DNA from: Pseudomonadota bacterium
GTDB lineage: Bacteria > Pseudomonadota > Alphaproteobacteria > Rhizobiales > Xanthobacteraceae
NCBI GenBank assembly: GCA_023386885.1
Contig: JAEWIX010000011.1
Coordinates: forward strand, 1 to 64,000
Direction: 5' to 3'
Length of the DNA: 64,000 bases
This document shows positions 60,676 to 64,000 of the stretch, piece by piece. A model generated the notes under the pieces. That model did not search any database, was not told the origin of the DNA, and saw only the letters and a program-made list of their open reading frames with translations. A program made the position numbers and the translations under genes. The number at the start of each line of letters is the position of its first letter. Positions within the stretch are counted from its first letter, which is position 1.

Positions 60676-61430
60676 GCGCGCAACTGCAATTTCGCAATGT
60701 CACCCTCGGTTATGACCGGCATCCCGCCGTGCATCACCTCGCGGGGGAGGTGACGAAGGGCGCGCTGCTTGCGGTGGTCGGGCCGAACGGCGCCGGCAAG
60801 TCGACGCTGTTTCGCGGCATCGTCGGTCTGCTCAAGCCGTTGTCGGGCACCATTGCACGCGGCGGTCTTGGCGTACGCGACATTGCCTTCCTGCCGCAAA
60901 GCGCCGACATCGATCGCAGCTTTCCGATCTCGGTGTTCGATTTTGTCGCCACGGGTTTGTGGCGTGACGCCGGGGCGTTCGGCGGCATTCGCGGGCGCCG
61001 CCGCGAACGGGTCCAGCAAACGCTGGCCGCTGTCGGCCTGACCGGTTTCGAGCGGCGCACCATCGGCACGCTATCGGGCGGCCAGATGCAGCGCATGCTG
61101 TTCGCGCGACTGATGTTGCAGGATGCGCAATTGATCGTGCTCGACGAGCCATTCAATGCCGTCGATGCCAAGACGTCGGCCGATCTGCTGCATCTCGTCC
61201 AGCATTGGCACGCTGAGGGACGCACGGTGCTGGCGGCGCTGCACGACATGGATCTGGTGCGCAATCATTTCCCGCAAACCTTGCTCCTGGCGCGCGGCGC
61301 GGTCGCCTGGGGCGACACTGCACAGGTATTGACGCCTGACAATCTCATCGCCGCGCGTCAGATGTGCGAAGCCTTCGACGACGAAGCGGCGGCGTGTGTG
61401 GCCGAAACGGCTTCGGCGCGGGCGGCCTGA
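60672..61430 (+). CDS. znuC: Zinc/manganese-type ABC transporter, ATP-binding protein (ZnuC/AztA-like)
   Basis: The 252-residue ATPase has VVGPNGAGKSTLFRGIVGLLKP (Walker A), IAFLPQSADIDRSFPISVFDFVATGLW (Q-loop; characteristic of metal transporters), IGTLSGGQMQRMLFARLMLQDAQLIVLDEPFNAVDAKT (signature and Walker B) and the H-loop LAALHDMDLV. It energises zinc import with the adjacent permease and binding protein. The start overlaps the His-rich gene; the stop is 3 bp from the permease start. Confidence 0.93.
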   Translation: MSAQLQFRNVTLGYDRHPAVHHLAGEVTKGALLAVVGPNGAGKSTLFRGIVGLLKPLSGTIARGGLGVRDIAFLPQSADIDRSFPISVFDFVATGLWRDAGAFGGIRGRRRERVQQTLAAVGLTGFERRTIGTLSGGQMQRMLFARLMLQDAQLIVLDEPFNAVDAKTSADLLHLVQHWHAEGRTVLAALHDMDLVRNHFPQTLLLARGAVAWGDTAQVLTPDNLIAARQMCEAFDDEAAACVAETASARAA

Positions 61431-61433
61431 CGC

Positions 61434-62303
61434 ATGATCCACGATCTGCTGATCGCGCCGTTCACGGAATTCGAGTTCATGCGCCGTGCATTGGCCGGCG
61501 TCGTGGCACTGTCGCTGGCCGGCGCGCCGATCGGCGTGTTCCTGATGCTGCGGCGGATGAGTCTGGTCGGCGATGCGATGGCGCACGCGATTCTGCCCGG
61601 TGCGGCCATCGGGTTTTTGCTCTCCGGCCTTAACCTGTTTGCCATGACCTTCGGCGGGCTGATCGCGGGCTTTGCCGTCGCGATCCTGTCCGGCGTCGTC
61701 GCGCGCAACACCGAACTGAAGGAAGATGCGGCGCTCGCGACGTTCTACCTCGCATCGCTGGCGCTCGGCGTCACGATTGTGTCCATGCGCGGCACCAATA
61801 TCGACCTGCTGCACGTGCTGTTCGGCAACATCCTTGCGCTCGACGATCAGACGCTGCTGGTGATCGCGTTCAACGCCACCATCACGCTGCTGACGATGGC
61901 GGTGATCTATCGCCCGCTGGTGGTGGAATGCGTCGATCCGGTGTTTCTGCGCACGGTGAGCCGTGCCGGTGCGCCGACGCATCTCGTTTTCATGGCGCTG
62001 GTGGTCATCAATCTCGTCAACGGTTTCCATGCGCTCGGCACGCTGCTGGCAGTCGGCCTGATGATTCTGCCCGCCGGCATTGCGCGGTTTTGGTCGCGCG
62101 ATATCACCGGCATGATTGCTGTGGCGGTGGTGAGTGCGGCACTGTCCGGCTATGCCGGGCTGGTGCTGTCGTATCAAGCCGGGGTGCCGTCGGGACCGGC
62201 GATCATTCTGGTTGCCGCTGGACTGTATGTCGTCTCGGTGTTGTTCGGCAGCGTTGGCGGCCTGTTGCGGCAGTGGTTTCCCGGCCGCCACCTCGAGGCT
62301 TGA
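61434..62303 (+). CDS. znuB: Zinc/manganese-type ABC transporter permease (ZnuB/AztB-like)
   Basis: The 289-residue permease has eight or nine helices. Family features are FLMLRRMSLVGDAMAHAILPGAAIGFLLSG, ELKEDAALATFYLASLALGV, LLHVLFGNILALDDQ and LGTLLAVGLMILPAGIARFW. It is the only permease gene in the operon and should function as a homodimer. Confidence 0.94.
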   Translation: MIHDLLIAPFTEFEFMRRALAGVVALSLAGAPIGVFLMLRRMSLVGDAMAHAILPGAAIGFLLSGLNLFAMTFGGLIAGFAVAILSGVVARNTELKEDAALATFYLASLALGVTIVSMRGTNIDLLHVLFGNILALDDQTLLVIAFNATITLLTMAVIYRPLVVECVDPVFLRTVSRAGAPTHLVFMALVVINLVNGFHALGTLLAVGLMILPAGIARFWSRDITGMIAVAVVSAALSGYAGLVLSYQAGVPSGPAIILVAAGLYVVSVLFGSVGGLLRQWFPGRHLEA

Positions 62304-62304
62304 A

Positions 62305-63201
62305 ATGCGGTTGTTGCGTGCAATCCTGGCCGCATCGATCCTGTTCGCCAGTCTTCTGGCACAGGGATCGTCGCGCGCCGACGAGCGCGTCAAGGTTGTG
62401 GCTAGTTTCACCATCCTTGCTGATTTCGTTCGCAATGTCGGCGGTGACCGCGTCGATGTGGCTGCGTTGGTCGGGTCCAACGCCGATGCGCACGTCTACA
62501 CGCCGTCGCCAGCGGATGCGAAGACCATCGCTGCCGCGAAACTGGTGGCGGTCAACGGGCTCGGCTTCGAGGGCTGGTTGCCGCGTCTTGTGAAATCCAG
62601 CGGCGGCACGGCGCGGATCGTGGTGGCGACCGACGGCATCGTTCCGCTGAAAGAACCGCCGGGCGGCCACCACAGCGTCGATCCGCACGCCTGGCAATCG
62701 GTGCCGAATGCGAAGGTCTATGTCGAGAATATCCGGCGGGCGCTGGCCGAGGTTGATCCGGCATCCGCTGACAGCTATCGCGCCAATGCAGAGCGTTATG
62801 TCGTCCAGCTCGATGCGCTGGATCGCGACGTCCGCGCGATGGTCGCACAAATTCCCGAAGGCCGCCGCAAGGTGATCTCGACCCACGGCGCATTCGGCTA
62901 TTTCGCCGCCGCCTATGGCGTGACCTTCGTTGCGCCGCAGGGGGTGTCGACGGACTCCGAGCCGAGCGCGCGCGATCTCGCCCGCATCATCGCGCAGATC
63001 CGCAAGGAAAAAATTCCGGCAATTTTTCTTGAAAACATCAGCGATCCGCGGCTGATCCGGCGCGTCGCGGCCGAAACCGGCGCGAAAATCGGCGGTACGC
63101 TGTATTCCGACAGCCTGACCGACGAAAAGGGCGAGGCCCCCACTTACATTGACATGGTCAGGCACAATATTAAGACGTTGCAAGACGCGCTGGATAAGTA
63201 G
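62305..63201 (+). CDS. znuA: Zinc/manganese-type ABC transporter substrate-binding protein (ZnuA/AztC-like)
   Basis: The 298-residue cluster A-I binding protein has a signal peptide (LLRAILAASILFASLLAQGSSRA). It begins VKVVASFTILADFVRNVGGDRVDVAALVGSNADAHVYTPSPADA with the first metal His (ADAHVY). A short His motif in the flexible loop (GGHHSVDPHAWQSV) follows, then RKVISTHGAFGYFAAAYGV with the third His and NISDPRLIRRVAAETGAKIGGTLYSDSL with the Asp. The loop is short compared with E. coli ZnuA, more like AztC or manganese-binding members. Zinc is inferred from the Zur box. Confidence 0.93.
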   Translation: MRLLRAILAASILFASLLAQGSSRADERVKVVASFTILADFVRNVGGDRVDVAALVGSNADAHVYTPSPADAKTIAAAKLVAVNGLGFEGWLPRLVKSSGGTARIVVATDGIVPLKEPPGGHHSVDPHAWQSVPNAKVYVENIRRALAEVDPASADSYRANAERYVVQLDALDRDVRAMVAQIPEGRRKVISTHGAFGYFAAAYGVTFVAPQGVSTDSEPSARDLARIIAQIRKEKIPAIFLENISDPRLIRRVAAETGAKIGGTLYSDSLTDEKGEAPTYIDMVRHNIKTLQDALDK

Positions 63202-63251
63202 GCAGGTCCTCCCTGTCGTGCCGGCCTGCGTCCCATCCCGCCGGAGTGATC

Positions 63252-64000
63252 ATGTCCGAAACCACCGCTGAAAAAATCCCCGTGACCGTGCTGACCGGCT
63301 ATCTCGGCGCCGGCAAGACCACCTTGCTCAATCGCATCCTGTCCGAGAACCACGGCAAGAAGTACGCCGTGATCGTCAACGAGTTCGGGGAAATCGGCAT
63401 CGACAACGACCTGATCATCGGCGCCGATGAAGAAGTGTTCGAGATGAATAACGGTTGCATCTGCTGCACCGTGCGCGGCGATCTCGTTCGCATTCTTGAC
63501 GGCTTGATGAAGCGCAAGGGCAAGTTCGACGCGATCATCGTCGAGACCACGGGGCTTGCCGATCCGGCACCGGTCGCCCAGACCTTCTTCGTCGATGAGG
63601 ACGTGCAGAACAATGCGCGGCTCGATGCGGTGGTGACGGTGGCCGACGCCAAGTGGCTCAGCGACCGCCTGAAGGACGCACCGGAAGCCAAGAACCAGAT
63701 CGCCTTCGCCGACGTCATCGTGCTGAACAAGACCGATCTGGTGTCACCGGACGAATTGGCGGAAGTCGAAGGTCGTATCCGCGCGATCAATCCCTACGCC
63801 AAATTGCATCGGACCCAACGCTGTCAGGTGGCGCTGGCGGACGTACTGGAGCGCGGCGCGTTCGATCTCGATCGCATTCTCGAACTGGAGCCCGAGTTTC
63901 TGGCGGCCGACGAGCATGACCACGATCACGAGCACTGCCACGACGAGAACTGCACCCACGAGCATCATCATCACGACCACGATCATCACCACCATCATGA
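63252..64000 (+). CDS. CobW-family (COG0523) zinc-related GTPase, partial at window end
   Basis: The visible 249 residues have VTVLTGYLGAGKTTLLNRIL (Walker A), VNEFGEIGIDNDLI, the zinc-binding CxCC (NNGCICCTVRGDL), VETTGLADPAPVAQTF (switch/Walker B) and IVLNKTDLVS (NKxD). After about residue 223 comes a striking His/Asp-rich run (EHDHDHEHCHDENCTHEHHHHDHDHHHH) that the window cuts. This layout is that of ZigA/YciC-type zinc chaperone GTPases, induced under zinc starvation. GGAG lies 6 nt before the ATG. Placed 50 bp after the binding-protein gene, it is probably part of the Zur-controlled operon. Confidence 0.92.
   Translation, partial: MSETTAEKIPVTVLTGYLGAGKTTLLNRILSENHGKKYAVIVNEFGEIGIDNDLIIGADEEVFEMNNGCICCTVRGDLVRILDGLMKRKGKFDAIIVETTGLADPAPVAQTFFVDEDVQNNARLDAVVTVADAKWLSDRLKDAPEAKNQIAFADVIVLNKTDLVSPDELAEVEGRIRAINPYAKLHRTQRCQVALADVLERGAFDLDRILELEPEFLAADEHDHDHEHCHDENCTHEHHHHDHDHHHHH

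Overview
The window looks like a chromosomal segment of an alphaproteobacterium of the Nitrobacteraceae/Bradyrhizobiaceae group (Rhodopseudomonas, Bradyrhizobium, Afipia, Nitrobacter relatives). The evidence is the high GC content, the hemC-hemD-mic60-hemY-like cluster, two kinds of short palindromic intergenic repeat that I associate with this family, an IS1595-family element and many Rhizobiales-type DUF proteins. The genus cannot be fixed by eye. The window opens inside an rRNA operon (23S 3' end, then 5S) and closes inside a CobW-family GTPase gene.

Region by region: 1-0.5 kb, rRNA and terminator. 0.7-4.4 kb, a secreted hypothetical protein, then a minus-strand module of a COG4091-like dehydrogenase, a PhyH-type dioxygenase and a GntR/FCD regulator with a 34-bp palindrome at its own start. 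4.7 kb, tRNA-Thr(CGT). 4.9-9.6 kb, minus-strand heme and membrane-architecture operon (hemC, hemD, mic60, hemY-like). 9.7-15.2 kb, tsaD, gpsA, an EVE-domain protein, an ETFB-methyltransferase-like protein and acetyl-CoA synthetase. 15.4-16.5 kb, an L,D-transpeptidase and a nuclease. 16,546-19,407, a complete IS1595-family element with 27-bp perfect ends, an 8-bp target duplication and passenger genes. 19.5-34.3 kb, housekeeping genes: an SDHAF4-like protein, rsmB, a heparinase-like protein, polA with a degenerate proofreading site, an acyltransferase, hrpB, a retropepsin-like protease, phosphomannomutase/phosphoglucomutase, DUF983 and a MocR regulator. 34.3-40.8 kb, a complete branched-chain-amino-acid-type ABC transporter with a thiamine-diphosphate enzyme.

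40.9-52.4 kb is an iron/TonB island. exbB-exbD-tonB is followed, with a 4-bp overlap, by a SecA paralogue. Divergently lie a TonB-dependent siderophore receptor and a PiuC-type hydroxylase, and facing these are apbE, DUF4198, DUF2271 and PepSY genes. 52.7-60.3 kb carries a DUF3095 cyclase-like protein, DUF2147, MATE, GNAT, MFS, a caspase-like protein and an Fe/Mn superoxide dismutase. 60.4-64 kb is a zinc-starvation operon: a 19-bp perfect Zur-type palindrome, a His-rich mini membrane protein, a ZnuC/ZnuB/ZnuA-type transporter and a His-tailed CobW GTPase.

The least ordinary items are the SecA paralogue coupled to the TonB motor operon, the loss of three proofreading carboxylates in PolA, and the passenger-carrying IS1595 element inserted at the 5' end of the nuclease gene. 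All functional statements come from reading motifs and context; no database search was possible.
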